DNA of 64,000 bases from NCBI GenBank assembly GCA_963704855.1, contig CAVPHY010000028.1, positions 744,001-808,000 of the forward strand, given 5' to 3'. This stretch comes from SZUA-36 sp963704855 (GTDB lineage Bacteria; Pseudomonadota; Gammaproteobacteria; Xanthomonadales; SZUA-36). The position numbers and the translations under genes are program-made. The notes beneath the pieces were generated by a model. The model was given only the letters and a program-made list of their open reading frames with translations. It was not told where the DNA came from and did no database searches. Positions 1 to 8,846 of this stretch are shown here, piece after piece. The number at the start of each line of letters is the position of its first letter. The stretch's first letter is position 1.

Positions 1-2216
1 CCTTCCTTGCAGGGACAAAATGCAAGCAGGGCAGGGTTGCCGGCCCATAGAATCGGCTGCCGGGCGAACAGGCCCAGGTCAAGCACATCGCCGGCAAGTT
101 CATATTCAAGATCCCCGACCTGGACGTTGCCGCCCGAGAAACGAACCGGCAGGTAACGGTCGCGGCTTATGTCATGCAGACCGTCACCCGTATATTCGAT
201 ATGGTCGGTTTCAAGGATGCCGAGGTCGCGGAAAAACCAGCGTGGTATCCGGATGGTCAGGGCGGGGCAGGTGAGCTCGACAAAGTCCCTTACATACAGC
301 CCGTCAATGACGGTCTTGAAGTTCTCAACAACCTGTTTGCGGCGGAACGAACCCTTGGGTGTCAGTTCTCCCCGATGGATATCGAAATCGCGATCCAGCA
401 GGGCAATGTTGACGATGCGCTCAAATGGCATCAGTTCCTGGTTGGCTGCGGTGACGATATTTCTGAAATAGCGTTCACGTTGTTGCTCTTGCGCAGCGAC
501 CTTGAACAACTGTTCGTCGGTATCCGGCACGATCAGCAGGACGTTGTAGTCACGCCCATCCCCGACCAGGAAGACGTTCCTGATACCCGGTACGTCATTG
601 AATTTCTGCTCCACGCGGCGCGGTGCCACGGTCTGCCCGCGGTTATTCTTGTAGATATCCTTCAGGCGGTCGACGATCTCGTAATGGCCATCTTCACCGA
701 CCTGGAAAAGATCGCCTGTTTTCATCCATGGCGCATCGGTGCGGGCATTGAAAACGGCATTGCCGGGGTCTTCGCAATCGAGTTGCTCCAGGTAGCGTGC
801 CATGTAGGGCCCGCTGATCTCCAACTCGCCCTTGTTTGTCAGGCGGGTGGCCATTCCCGGTAGCGGGATACCGACCGAGTTGTCACGGTAGTGGTGCGGT
901 GGTGTCATGGTGATACCGCCGGTTGCCTCCGTCATACCGAAACCGCAGCACAGGGCCACCTGGTTGCGGTGAAAAAACCGGAAGGTTTTAGGCGCCAGAA
1001 AACCTGCTGCGGAGAGCCCCCAGCGCAATCGCTTACCAACCACCGAACGGAATACGCCCTGCTCGACTTCCGGTGACGCTGCGGAATCCAGTTGCTCAAG
1101 GCAAAACTCCTGGATCTGGCGCCAGCGAAGCGGGATTCCGATAAGCCCGGTGGGTTCAACTTCGGCGAGACGTTTCAGGAAGGTCTCCCTCGAAGTGTTG
1201 CCGGCGAATACGTAGGTGCCGCCCCAAAACAGCATACCCATCATCTCGAGATAGCGGCCGAAGGTGTGGAACAGGGGCAGGTAGCAGAAAAGCACCTCAT
1301 CACGCCCTACCTCGGGCAGGGCCGCCGCCCGTGCAAACCGCTTGGTCACCAGGTTGTAGTTTGTGAAGGCAAGGCCCTTTGGCTCGCCGGTGCTGCCGGA
1401 TGTAAACATGACGGTGCTGACCGCATGCAGGCCCCGCTCAGGCCGCCGTGCCAGTATTTCATCGGCCTCGGATACCGACAATTGCGAGCACGCCTCGCCG
1501 AGGTAAAAATCACTGCTGCGTAAAGCACGGTTATGCGGATCGGTGACAAATATCCTGAAGGCAATGCCGGTCTGTTTCTGCACCTCGATAAGCCGGTGCA
1601 GACGCTCCTCGCTGTCGGTGACGGCGATATTGATTTCCAGTCTTTTGATTATGTAGGCAATCGTATCCCGGTCGAAATGACGGTCAACCGGCGAATCGAG
1701 AATACCAAATGCAAGGCAGGCCAGGTCGGCGCACGCACCTTCGGGGGAATTTTCCTGGTAGAGCAGTACACGCGGTTTCTCGATGGCTGCGTAAAAAACT
1801 GCAGCAATCTTTTTCATATGGGCGAATACCTGCCGGTAACTCCACTGTATCAGTACATTACCGGCCTCCCGGAACAGGAGACGCTGCGGGTGCTCCCCAA
1901 CTCGCTGCTCCAGCATGTTGAGCAAGTTGTATCCTGAGAAATCGACAATACGGAACATGAGGCCGGCCCACTGCAGGCGGGCCTCATCGGATTCGAGGCC
2001 GCCCAGAAAATCAGGATGCCGGGTGGTATTGAGGTAGTCGTGCCAGAGTTCCTTGCTTAAAAAGTCTTCGTTACCGGAGTCGATGATGTTAACGACGAAA
2101 GCCAACAGGGTCTGTGCCTGGGCCTGCAAATCGTCTTGCAGATGAGCGGAGCTCTTGAATGGCTCAAGCAGTGTGAGCAGATCTGATTCGAAATCTATCG
2201 TTGTTGTTCCAGGCAT
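1..2216 (-). CDS. AMP-forming acyl-CoA/acyl ligase (ANL superfamily), 3' end beyond window
   Basis: The minus strand is open from an ATG at 2216 to the left edge (738 codons), so the C-terminus is missing. An AAGGAAA Shine-Dalgarno lies 6 bases before the ATG. The AMP-binding signature FTSGSTGEPKG is at residues 271-281. It is followed by an acyl-ligase core (GFGMTEATGG, then MKTGDLFQVGEDGHYEIVDR) and the catalytic A10 lysine in LTPKGSFRRK near residue 621. The family adenylates a carboxylate with ATP and transfers it to a thiol. About 110 residues precede the usual core start. At least 117 residues follow the A10 lysine, where ordinary ligases end, so an extra C-terminal domain of unknown role is present. 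The substrate cannot be told. The gene is divergent from the exported protein at 2396. Confidence 0.85.
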   Translation of the reverse strand, partial: MPGTTTIDFESDLLTLLEPFKSSAHLQDDLQAQAQTLLAFVVNIIDSGNEDFLSKELWHDYLNTTRHPDFLGGLESDEARLQWAGLMFRIVDFSGYNLLNMLEQRVGEHPQRLLFREAGNVLIQWSYRQVFAHMKKIAAVFYAAIEKPRVLLYQENSPEGACADLACLAFGILDSPVDRHFDRDTIAYIIKRLEINIAVTDSEERLHRLIEVQKQTGIAFRIFVTDPHNRALRSSDFYLGEACSQLSVSEADEILARRPERGLHAVSTVMFTSGSTGEPKGLAFTNYNLVTKRFARAAALPEVGRDEVLFCYLPLFHTFGRYLEMMGMLFWGGTYVFAGNTSRETFLKRLAEVEPTGLIGIPLRWRQIQEFCLEQLDSAASPEVEQGVFRSVVGKRLRWGLSAAGFLAPKTFRFFHRNQVALCCGFGMTEATGGITMTPPHHYRDNSVGIPLPGMATRLTNKGELEISGPYMARYLEQLDCEDPGNAVFNARTDAPWMKTGDLFQVGEDGHYEIVDRLKDIYKNNRGQTVAPRRVEQKFNDVPGIRNVFLVGDGRDYNVLLIVPDTDEQLFKVAAQEQQRERYFRNIVTAANQELMPFERIVNIALLDRDFDIHRGELTPKGSFRRKQVVENFKTVIDGLYVRDFVELTCPALTIRIPRWFFRDLGILETDHIEYTGDGLHDISRDRYLPVRFSGGNVQVGDLEYELAGDVLDLGLFARQPILWAGNPALLAFCPCKE

Positions 2217-2395
2217 CGGGCTTTCCTTGCTTTCCGGGCCGTGGCCAAGACCCGGGTCTTTACAGAAATACAGGGTGGTATTGTCGCTGAAACACGGTCT
2301 CTTTTCCTCATAATTCCGCCCTGAAGCGGGTGCCGGGAATCATTCCGCAAGCAACTTCAGTACGGCTGAAATCTGGTATACTTGACCAGTAACAT

Positions 2396-3892
2396 ATGAA
2401 GTATAAATTATTGAAAAAATTCAGATATATATTGTTTTTTACAGCGTGTATGTGGCTGGGCGCCGAGGCTTCTGTCACCGTGGAAAACGGCGACTTGGCG
2501 AGTTACCTCAACGGTATCAGTTTTGGTTCTGAAAACGACGGCTTGTTTCAAATCCCGAACGCGGCTCAGACCTCCGGATTTGAAAACGTGGTGACCCTGA
2601 TCCTGCAAGGTGATTATGCCCAGGCGGGCGCCTCTGCACAGGTGCTCGGCTATGAACTGGTAGCCTGGACCGACACGGTTACCGCGGGTTTGTATTACGT
2701 ACTCAGGGAAATTGACCCGGTACCGTCGCCGCTGACGGTTGGTGGCGGAACCTATGTGTTCCGTCCGTCAGCTACTTACAACGTTGCGATACATGCCCCT
2801 CACCCCCGCTCCGACAGCAATACCAACAAGGAAGCTATCACGACCTTCATGACGAGCGACGTCCGTTATTTCATGATGGCGGGCACCCATCGCAGAAGTC
2901 ACCCCGACCCCAGCAGTTGCCAGGACTTCTCTGACTACCGGCCGAGCGACGCGGTGCACAACACGGCGCACTATTTCTACGTGGCCCACAAGGCCATGGA
3001 GGATTTTGACGATACCATTCATTACATCGAACTGCATGGATACTCGGGAGACTCGTTTGATACGGTGGTCTCCCAGTGCAGCACGGGCGGAAACCCGGCA
3101 GTGGCCAACATCAGTGAGACGATCTCCGATGATGATGCAGATGAATATACCCTGATGCATTCGCTTGAATCCGTGCTGAAAGAGGGTGGTGAAATTGCAG
3201 CGTGTATCTACAGCACAATTCTTGATTCCGGCCCCGATGACAAATACACCCAATACCTGGGTGGTTCGACCAACACCCTCGCCCGCTATACCAACGGATC
3301 GACCTCCGTGTGTACCCAGGCCGCCTTACACGAGAATAACAGTCACCGTTACGTACACCTGGAGCAAAGCTGGGCGATCCGTGAAACGGCTGAAATGCGT
3401 GAGAAAATGGCTGCTTATATCGCAGAGGCCATCCGGGATTATTACGCTGGCCTGCCGTCGAAACCCTTTCAGATCAACGTGGGCCTGAATGACGCATGGT
3501 ACAACCCCCTGACCTCCGGGCAGGGCTTCTTCATAACCGTTTTTCCGGATCTCGGCGTGGTTGTCCTGTCCTGGTTTACCTATGACACCGAGTTGCCACC
3601 CCCGGGTGCATCCAGCAACCTGGGTGACGCCGGGCACCGCTGGCTGAACGCCCTGGGTCCGATAGATGGGAATCAATCCGTGATGGAAATCACGGTCTCA
3701 TCCGGTGGCTTATTCGACACTCCGACGGATACGCAGGAAGTAATCGATGGCAACATTACGCTGAGCTTCGATGATTGCAATTCAGGTACGGTTGCCTATG
3801 ACATCCCATCCATCAACCGGTCTGGAACCGTGCCGATTCAACGCGTGGCAAGCGATAATATTGCGCTGTGTGAAGCGCTCCAAGCCCAGTAA
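2396..3892 (+). CDS. exported protein of unknown function with His-rich N-terminal domain and C-terminal GQGF-type domain
   Basis: The 498-residue product begins with a basic, hydrophobic signal peptide cut near AEA-S (residue 25). Residues about 100-340 contain spaced His and acidic residues (AGTHRRSHPDPSSCQDF, IHYIELHGYSGDS, LHENNSHRYVHLEQSW). These resemble zinc amidohydrolases of the N-formylglutamate/poly-gamma-glutamate hydrolase type; that is an inference from the spacing only. The last 130 residues (AWYNPLTSGQGFFITVFPD, then FTYDTELPPP, RWLNALGP, DDCNSGTVAYD) match a beta-rich module that I recall at the C-terminus of many exported gammaproteobacterial proteins. No strong ribosome binding site precedes the ATG. 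It converges on the ATP-grasp gene with only 6 bases between stops. Confidence 0.7.
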   Translation: MKYKLLKKFRYILFFTACMWLGAEASVTVENGDLASYLNGISFGSENDGLFQIPNAAQTSGFENVVTLILQGDYAQAGASAQVLGYELVAWTDTVTAGLYYVLREIDPVPSPLTVGGGTYVFRPSATYNVAIHAPHPRSDSNTNKEAITTFMTSDVRYFMMAGTHRRSHPDPSSCQDFSDYRPSDAVHNTAHYFYVAHKAMEDFDDTIHYIELHGYSGDSFDTVVSQCSTGGNPAVANISETISDDDADEYTLMHSLESVLKEGGEIAACIYSTILDSGPDDKYTQYLGGSTNTLARYTNGSTSVCTQAALHENNSHRYVHLEQSWAIRETAEMREKMAAYIAEAIRDYYAGLPSKPFQINVGLNDAWYNPLTSGQGFFITVFPDLGVVVLSWFTYDTELPPPGASSNLGDAGHRWLNALGPIDGNQSVMEITVSSGGLFDTPTDTQEVIDGNITLSFDDCNSGTVAYDIPSINRSGTVPIQRVASDNIALCEALQAQ

Positions 3893-3898
3893 GCCGGT

Positions 3899-4746
3899 TT
3901 AAACAAAAGCGTGGATTTCATTGGCGAACTCTTCCAGTTTTCTGCTTGAAAACAGGTTTACAATCTCGTTTCCGCTTGCCGGTGTCTTGTTCATATCGTA
4001 GACATGCACTTCGCCGTCAATTTCGGTGTAATCAAACTTGCCGTAGTTGAAACCGGAAGCTTTTCGAATTGCACTTAAGGATGGCGGAATCTCATCGAGC
4101 AGACCCACGGCCGTTGACACGGATGACTTGATAACCGGCCTGGGTGAAGACATCCAGGCCGCAAACTCCTGTTCTCCGAAGAAATAATACGTGCGGCAAC
4201 GGTACTCGCCGTTGTCGAGTCTTTCAGGAAGGAATTTCTCGACAACCAGCCTGTCGTTTTTCCACACACCCGCGGGCACGTCAGACATTCTTTCAAATAT
4301 CGGGTAATGCAATGAGTCCATTATTTCCCGTTTACGCCAAGGGCGCTCAACGTCCGGATCCGGGTATGCCGTCTGGCCGGACTCGTTTGCAATGATGAAC
4401 TCGTTGACACCGCCATAGTTGGCATTTGTTTTTACGATCACAGGCCCCGGGTACGAGTCTCCCCTTTTGAGCAGATACCGGCTGATACTGGTCTTCAGGA
4501 TGTCTTTCACCTGGCCGTTAATGGTAACGGGGTAGCGCTTTCCCAGGCCGAGGTATTCATCGGCGACCACCGTGGTATCCACGTGCATGAAGGCGAGGTC
4601 AGCCGGGATATGGTTACAACCCGCCGAAATGTGAACTTCGATACCCTGTTGTTTCCAGATACTTGACCAGTTTGGGCCAGGAAGTAACGCGAACCCTCTA
4701 TCCTGCTGTTGAACTCATTGCTGATTATCGTGATTGATTTGGGCAT
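3899..4746 (-). pseudogene. ATP-grasp family protein, split by one frameshift
   Basis: Two overlapping minus-strand frames make one protein. The start frame runs from the ATG at 4746 (MPKSITIISNEFNSR). The frame that ends at 3899 can be read upstream without stops to about 4710 (PGPNWSSIWKQQGIEVHISA). The change of frame falls in 4670-4712, and a one-base correction would give about 282 residues. ATP-grasp hallmarks are in the C-terminal part: GPVIVKTNANYGGVNEF (nucleotide-binding Lys and Gly-rich loop), RCRTYYFFGEQEF, and KFDYTEIDGEVHVYDMNKTP with the D-x-N magnesium motif. ATP-grasp enzymes ligate a carboxylate to an amine or thiol through an acyl phosphate; the substrate is unknown. It follows the DMT transporter gene by 90 bases on the same strand and may be co-transcribed with it. 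Confidence 0.7.
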
Positions 4747-4836
4747 TTTTGCTTAACCTTTGTTCAGGTTGCGAGTCGATCACAGGCGCGCAATGATGTC
4801 AACGACAGGGACCGGAATTTGCGCCTTGATATCCGG

Positions 4837-5757
4837 TTATAGCTTCGCACGAAAGCGCGCGTCGGAAATCCTGCCGAGCCGGCTTTCACGCCAGATGATC
4901 AGGATATTTGAGGCGATAACGATCGCGGCGCCGGCCATCACCGTTGGTAGTGGCCAGTCGCCCCAGATCATCCAGCCGAACAGGGTCGCCCAGACGATAC
5001 CGCTGTAGTTGAAAACGGTGACGATCGCGGCCTTCGCGTTGCGAAAGGCTACAGATAACAGCCATTGTGCACCCGCACCCGACAGGCCGACACCGATTAA
5101 CAATGGAACCTCGGCCAGCGTTGGTCTGACCGCGATGAATGGTAATGCCAGTGCGGTCAGGAAAACCCCGATAACGAAAAAGTAAAAGCTGATGGTTTCC
5201 GGGCTTTCATAACGGCCAAGATAACGCAGGATGATCTGCAGGCTGGCATGCATGAGCGTGGCGGTGAGAGCGACAACGATACCGAGCGTGTTGACTTCCC
5301 CGGACGGGTGCGCCATGACGATGACGCCGATAAAACCCAAGGCGACAGCGGCCCAGCGGTAGGGGCCTACCGATTCTTTCAGGAAGATTACACCAAGTAT
5401 CGGGATGAATAACGAGGCTGTAAACAGCAGCGCCGTGGTATCAGCCATCGGCATCAGCGAGTACGCGGTAAAGGTGGTAACCAGGCTGACGGTGCCAAGG
5501 GCAGCGCGTATACCGACCAGCGAGGGCTTGGAGCGTATGATCAGAATCTCACGCCGTCCGAAACCGAATATCAGGATCAGGAAGGGTATGCAGGCGATCA
5601 GGTTGCGATAGAACGCGATTTCGATAACCGAGTGGTTAACACTCAGCAGCTTGGCAAACATGTTCATCACCGTGAACATGAAAAATGCACCCATGGCGGC
5701 GATCATGCCCAATACGACATGTTCCTGGTGAGTCTTTTCAGGTATTGTTTTTTTCAA
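4837..5757 (-). CDS. EamA/DMT-family inner-membrane transporter
   Basis: The 306-residue protein has about ten hydrophobic segments arranged as two EamA repeats: one begins at GMIAAMGAFFMFTVMNM, the second near NTLGIVVALTATLMHASLQ. Typical features are FYRNLIACIPF in helix 2 and PLGVIFLKESVGPYRW-like text before the second half. The family exports metabolites or amino acids by drug/metabolite exchange; the substrate is not predictable. The frame opens with TTG at 5757 and no good ribosome binding site is visible, so an internal ATG at residue 18 is possible. The C-terminus ends in basic residues on the cytoplasmic side. Confidence 0.85.
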   Translation of the reverse strand: MKKTIPEKTHQEHVVLGMIAAMGAFFMFTVMNMFAKLLSVNHSVIEIAFYRNLIACIPFLILIFGFGRREILIIRSKPSLVGIRAALGTVSLVTTFTAYSLMPMADTTALLFTASLFIPILGVIFLKESVGPYRWAAVALGFIGVIVMAHPSGEVNTLGIVVALTATLMHASLQIILRYLGRYESPETISFYFFVIGVFLTALALPFIAVRPTLAEVPLLIGVGLSGAGAQWLLSVAFRNAKAAIVTVFNYSGIVWATLFGWMIWGDWPLPTVMAGAAIVIASNILIIWRESRLGRISDARFRAKL

Positions 5758-5880
5758 TTTTTGTGCAACTCAAGTCAACAGAGACTAGTCACCACTTTGG
5801 CGATCGGCCTGGAAGGGCCAGCCAGCGCTGCAGTGCCGACCGACCGGGGAAGTATAAGGGGGATAGGAATGCCTGTCTTA

Positions 5881-5915
5881 ATAAAAAACCGGGCCGCTTT
5901 CAATAAAGGGCCCGG
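5881..5915 (-). terminator. Rho-independent terminator of the 5937-6401 gene
   Basis: On the minus strand a 7-bp perfect GC stem (CCGGGCC / GGCCCGG at 5909-5915 and 5889-5895) with a 13-base loop is followed directly by a run of six T (5888-5883). It begins 22 bases after the stop codon of the small membrane protein gene. Confidence 0.85.
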
Positions 5916-5936
5916 CCGGTAAGGAAGCTTGGGAGT

Positions 5937-6401
5937 CTATACGTTCAGCTGCTTTTTCGCATGTGCTTCCATGGCCAGCTTCGTGAACATGTAGAAACCG
6001 ACAAACGGCAATGCAGTGATGTAAGCCAGGGCAATAAAGGGTGAGACCAGGAACAGACCCACGTTCTTGACGAAAAGCCGCAGTTTCCTGAGTTTGTCCG
6101 CAACTGAAGGATTCTTTCTTGAATAGGCCTCGTATGCCAGCTTTGCAATCTGGTAAAAACCGATAATTGGCAGTGCGATGATGTAAGCCAGTGCGATGAA
6201 AGGCGCAGCGACGAACATCGTGATCGTCCTGGCAGGGGTAGCAGGCTTTTTGGCATCATTGACAGCCTTCATCGTGACTCGTGCTTGCTCGCCACTGAGG
6301 GTTGTAACAACCTGGTAACCATTATCAGAGAGAATCCGGTCGAAACTGCGATCAACAACTGCGTTTTCGTCACTGACCCGTGCTTGTAATTTAGTGTTCA
6401 T
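5937..6401 (-). CDS. small membrane protein with a duplicated hydrophobic hairpin module
   Basis: The start is taken at the ATG at 6401, because AAGGAG lies 6 bases upstream; a longer frame to 6449 has no such site. The 154-residue product has a polar N-terminal 60 residues (SFDRILSDNGYQVVTTLSGEQ) and two copies of one membrane module: FVAAPFIALAYIIALPIIGF near residues 65-84 and FLVSPFIALAYITALPFVGF near 118-137. Each copy ends in a charged amphipathic tail (AKLAYEAYSRK and TKLAMEAHAKK). A basic linker (ADKLRKLRLFVKN) joins them. No family is recognised. A strong terminator follows, so it is the last or only gene of its transcript. Confidence 0.75.
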   Translation of the reverse strand: MNTKLQARVSDENAVVDRSFDRILSDNGYQVVTTLSGEQARVTMKAVNDAKKPATPARTITMFVAAPFIALAYIIALPIIGFYQIAKLAYEAYSRKNPSVADKLRKLRLFVKNVGLFLVSPFIALAYITALPFVGFYMFTKLAMEAHAKKQLNV

Positions 6402-6738
6402 GTTTTTCTCCTTCTCTGAGTGTGGTTGTTTCACTATGTATATATGCAATTAATGTGCCAGTGAAATTTGCGCTAACAGAAGCTTCGATAAACACTATAA
6501 AAACAATGTTTTACGTGAAAATGATGTGTTTGAGGCTTGTCGTTTAATAAGTGATTTTCTTCTCAAAAGTATATTTTTTATAGACTATATTCCGACGATA
6601 GTTTAAAAATATGTTTTATAAACATATAGATACAAGCATATTTCGCGTGTATACATTTTATGTACATTGTTCACGGTACCCCTGGCTTGAACCGATGGGT
6701 GAGATAAAATACCCAGGTAGACAACATGAGAAGTTGAT
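6402..6738. other. AT-rich intergenic region between divergent genes
   Basis: This 337-base stretch is markedly AT-rich compared with its neighbours and has no plausible gene. It separates the start of the small membrane protein (minus) from the broken alginate lyase (plus). It holds one perfect 8-bp-arm palindrome (6609-6627) and probably both promoters, but no convincing -35/-10 pair could be fixed. Confidence 0.6.
6609..6627. promoter_or_regulatory. candidate operator palindrome upstream of the alginate lyase relic
   Basis: ATATGTTT-TAT-AAACATAT is a perfect inverted repeat with 8-bp arms and a 3-base spacer, 112 bases before the alginate lyase start. Such dyads suit dimeric regulators of GntR or LacI type. 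In AT-rich DNA it could also arise by chance. Confidence 0.3.
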
Positions 6739-8108
6739 ATGAACTCCAGGTTTCGTGCTGCCGTGTATACCTGTCTGCTGTCGGGTTTATCAATCGCGTT
6801 TTCCGCCCAAGCAGTGGACATCATCAACCCAGGGTTTGAAAACGGCCGGGAAGGTTGGACGGATGGAGATCCGAGCGGGTCGGGCACAGCGATATCCGGA
6901 AAATAAAACACTGGTGCGAAATCTGTAAAGCTGACAGAGAAGTCCTCTTACGCCTCCCAGGTGGTTGCAGTGCAGCCCGCTACGAGTTATTCCTCAGCGC
7001 CTTTGTGCTGGGTATTGGCAACGTGGGTGTCAAGGTGGGACCCGAGATTTTTTTCGAGCAATCAGCGAAGAAAACCAGGAAATGGGAAGAGCTCACGGTC
7101 ACTTTCAATAGCGGAGATTATTCAGCTGTCACGATATTTGGAGGCCATGCCGGGCTCGACGGGCAATTTGATGACTTCAGCCTCAGTGTGGTTGGAGACA
7201 GCCAGGTTGAGACCAGCAAGCGGGTCATACCCTCGAGTGCGGGCGGTTATGGCCTTTCACCGGATTTGCCTCCCGGTAAAAACTTTGATTTGCTCGATTG
7301 GTATCTCAACACGCCTGCCGATGACAATATCGACGGGAAATCCGACCGCTTCTCCGAGGTAGAGTTGGCCAATGGTGCGACGGACGCGCGCTATTTATAT
7401 ACTGCAGAGGATGGGGGCATGGTATTTCGTGCCACTATCGGCGGTGCCAGAACTTCAAAAAACACGAATTATACCCGCACAGAACTACGCGAAATGTTAC
7501 GCCGTGGGAACACCAAAATAAATACGCAAGGGGAGGGCGACAATCCCGGTGCCAACAACTGGGTGTTTTCATCCGCACCTTTGGACACGCAAAAAATGGC
7601 GGGGGCCGTCGATGGCACATTACGGGCCACACTGGCGGTCAACCACGTTACGGCCACAGGTGAGGCCTGGGAGGTCGGCCAGGTTGTCATAGGGCAGATA
7701 CACGCGGGTAAGGATGAACCTGCCCGGCTTTACTACCAGAAGTTTCCGGACAGCCAGCGCGGTTCAATTTACGTCGCGCATGAACCATCGGGCGGTGATG
7801 ATATTTTCGTCGATCTCATCGGCCGCAAACCAAAAGCGCGGAAGACCCGTAGACGGGATCGCCCTCGACGAAAAATTCTCATACGAGATCAAGGCGGTGG
7901 AAACCTGCTGACCGTTACCATCAGCCAGGATGGCAAGACCCGCGCTCAGCAGACCATCGACATGTCCACCAGCGGTTACGACGTGGCCAATGATTATATG
8001 TACTTCAAGGCGGGTGTTTATAACCAGAACAAAACCGGCGACCCTGAAGACTACGTGCAGGCAACGTTTTATGAACTGGAAAACAGCCACGCTGGTTATG
8101 ATTTCTAG
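6739..8108 (+). pseudogene. PL7 alginate lyase with N-terminal carbohydrate-binding module, disrupted
   Basis: The reading starts at the ATG at 6739 with a signal peptide ending SAQA, then a carbohydrate-binding-like module (INPGFENGREGW, later FDDFSLSVVGD). The catalytic PL7 domain follows from about 7250: NYTRTELREMLRRGN, VIGQIHAGKDE and YMYFKAGVYNQNKTG hold the conserved Arg, Gln-His and Tyr positions of the family, which cleaves alginate by beta-elimination. The frame is broken by an in-frame TAA at 6904-6906 and by shifts near 6989, 7845 and 7905. Each shift is read across smoothly by changing frame (for example DGIALDEKFSYEIKAV lies in another frame between 7847 and 7905). The last two shifts cancel. 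Either the gene is decaying or the sequence has several errors. Confidence 0.8.
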
Positions 8109-8150
8109 GCAGACTTACGTTGTAATAGTCTTGCCTCGGCCTTTTTGTTT
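8107..8150 (+). terminator. candidate terminator after the alginate lyase relic
   Basis: A stem of AGGCAGACT with AGTCTTGCCT (nine pairs, one bulged T) encloses an 11-base loop and begins at the stop codon. A T-rich tract (TTTTTGTTT) follows five bases after the stem. Slightly imperfect, so moderate confidence. Confidence 0.5.
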
Positions 8151-8163
8151 GTAAACCACGTCC

Positions 8164-8676
8164 CTATAGATAGGGGGCATCATCGGGGTCGTTCTCGGTC
8201 TCGATGCTGGCCCTGGCGGGTAGTTTGGCCATTGCCTTTTTGAGCATCTCTACGTGTTCGAGTTCTTCGTCCCGAAGCTCGGTGAACAGTGTCCTGACAT
8301 CGGGATCGGTGATGCCGGGCAAGGCTATGTCGTAGAAGTCGTAGGCCTTCTTTTCGGCAGCGAGCCCAAGCTCGAACGCCTGGACCGTGGACATGCCGCG
8401 GCGCGGCGCTCCCATTTCCGGCGCCTCGACATCGTAGAGGTCGTGTAGCTTAAGCTTCATGGGGGCCTTACCAAACAGAGCCATGCGTCGTTCGAGTATC
8501 TCAGTTCCGTGCTTGGCTTCGTTCTTGGCCATCGAGGCGAAGAAGGAACCCGCATCAGAGCCGCTGAGTTGTGATGCGAACATTTCGTAACGCTGGCGCG
8601 CTTCCTCCTCGATCAGAATCGCGAAGTCGAGGGCATCCATTAGGCTGAGCTTGGACAGGTCTAGACTGGTGGACAT
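8164..8676 (-). CDS. ferritin-like / rubrerythrin-type di-iron protein
   Basis: The 170-residue protein is a four-helix ferritin-like domain. It carries two sets of iron ligands: ILIEEEARQRYEMF with NEAKHGTEI (Glu, then E-x-x-H), and LAAEKKAYDFYDIAL with RDEELEHVEML (second Glu and E-x-x-H). No C-terminal rubredoxin module is present, so it matches the erythrin-like subgroup. The family reduces peroxide or handles iron. An AGGAG site precedes the ATG. The tail ENDPDDAPYL is acidic and probably disordered. It lies alone, 170 bases after the FAD oxidase gene on the same strand. Confidence 0.85.
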   Translation of the reverse strand: MSTSLDLSKLSLMDALDFAILIEEEARQRYEMFASQLSGSDAGSFFASMAKNEAKHGTEILERRMALFGKAPMKLKLHDLYDVEAPEMGAPRRGMSTVQAFELGLAAEKKAYDFYDIALPGITDPDVRTLFTELRDEELEHVEMLKKAMAKLPARASIETENDPDDAPYL

Positions 8677-8846
8677 TGATTTGGACTCCTGTGTTGGGTT
8701 TGAGGTTTCGAAGCAGCCCGTCGGCTGCGCTTCGGGCCATTCGAATGAGCCGGGTTCAGCCTGCGGGCCCTGCGGCTCTTGAAACGGCGCAATTATAACA
8801 CCACGGAGCAGATTCGCGAGACATTGCGGTCAATAGCCAATACCGT

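Noticed and set aside
174..863. Plus-strand frame of 229 codons
   Set aside because: Antisense to the acyl ligase, whose motifs are unambiguous on the minus strand.
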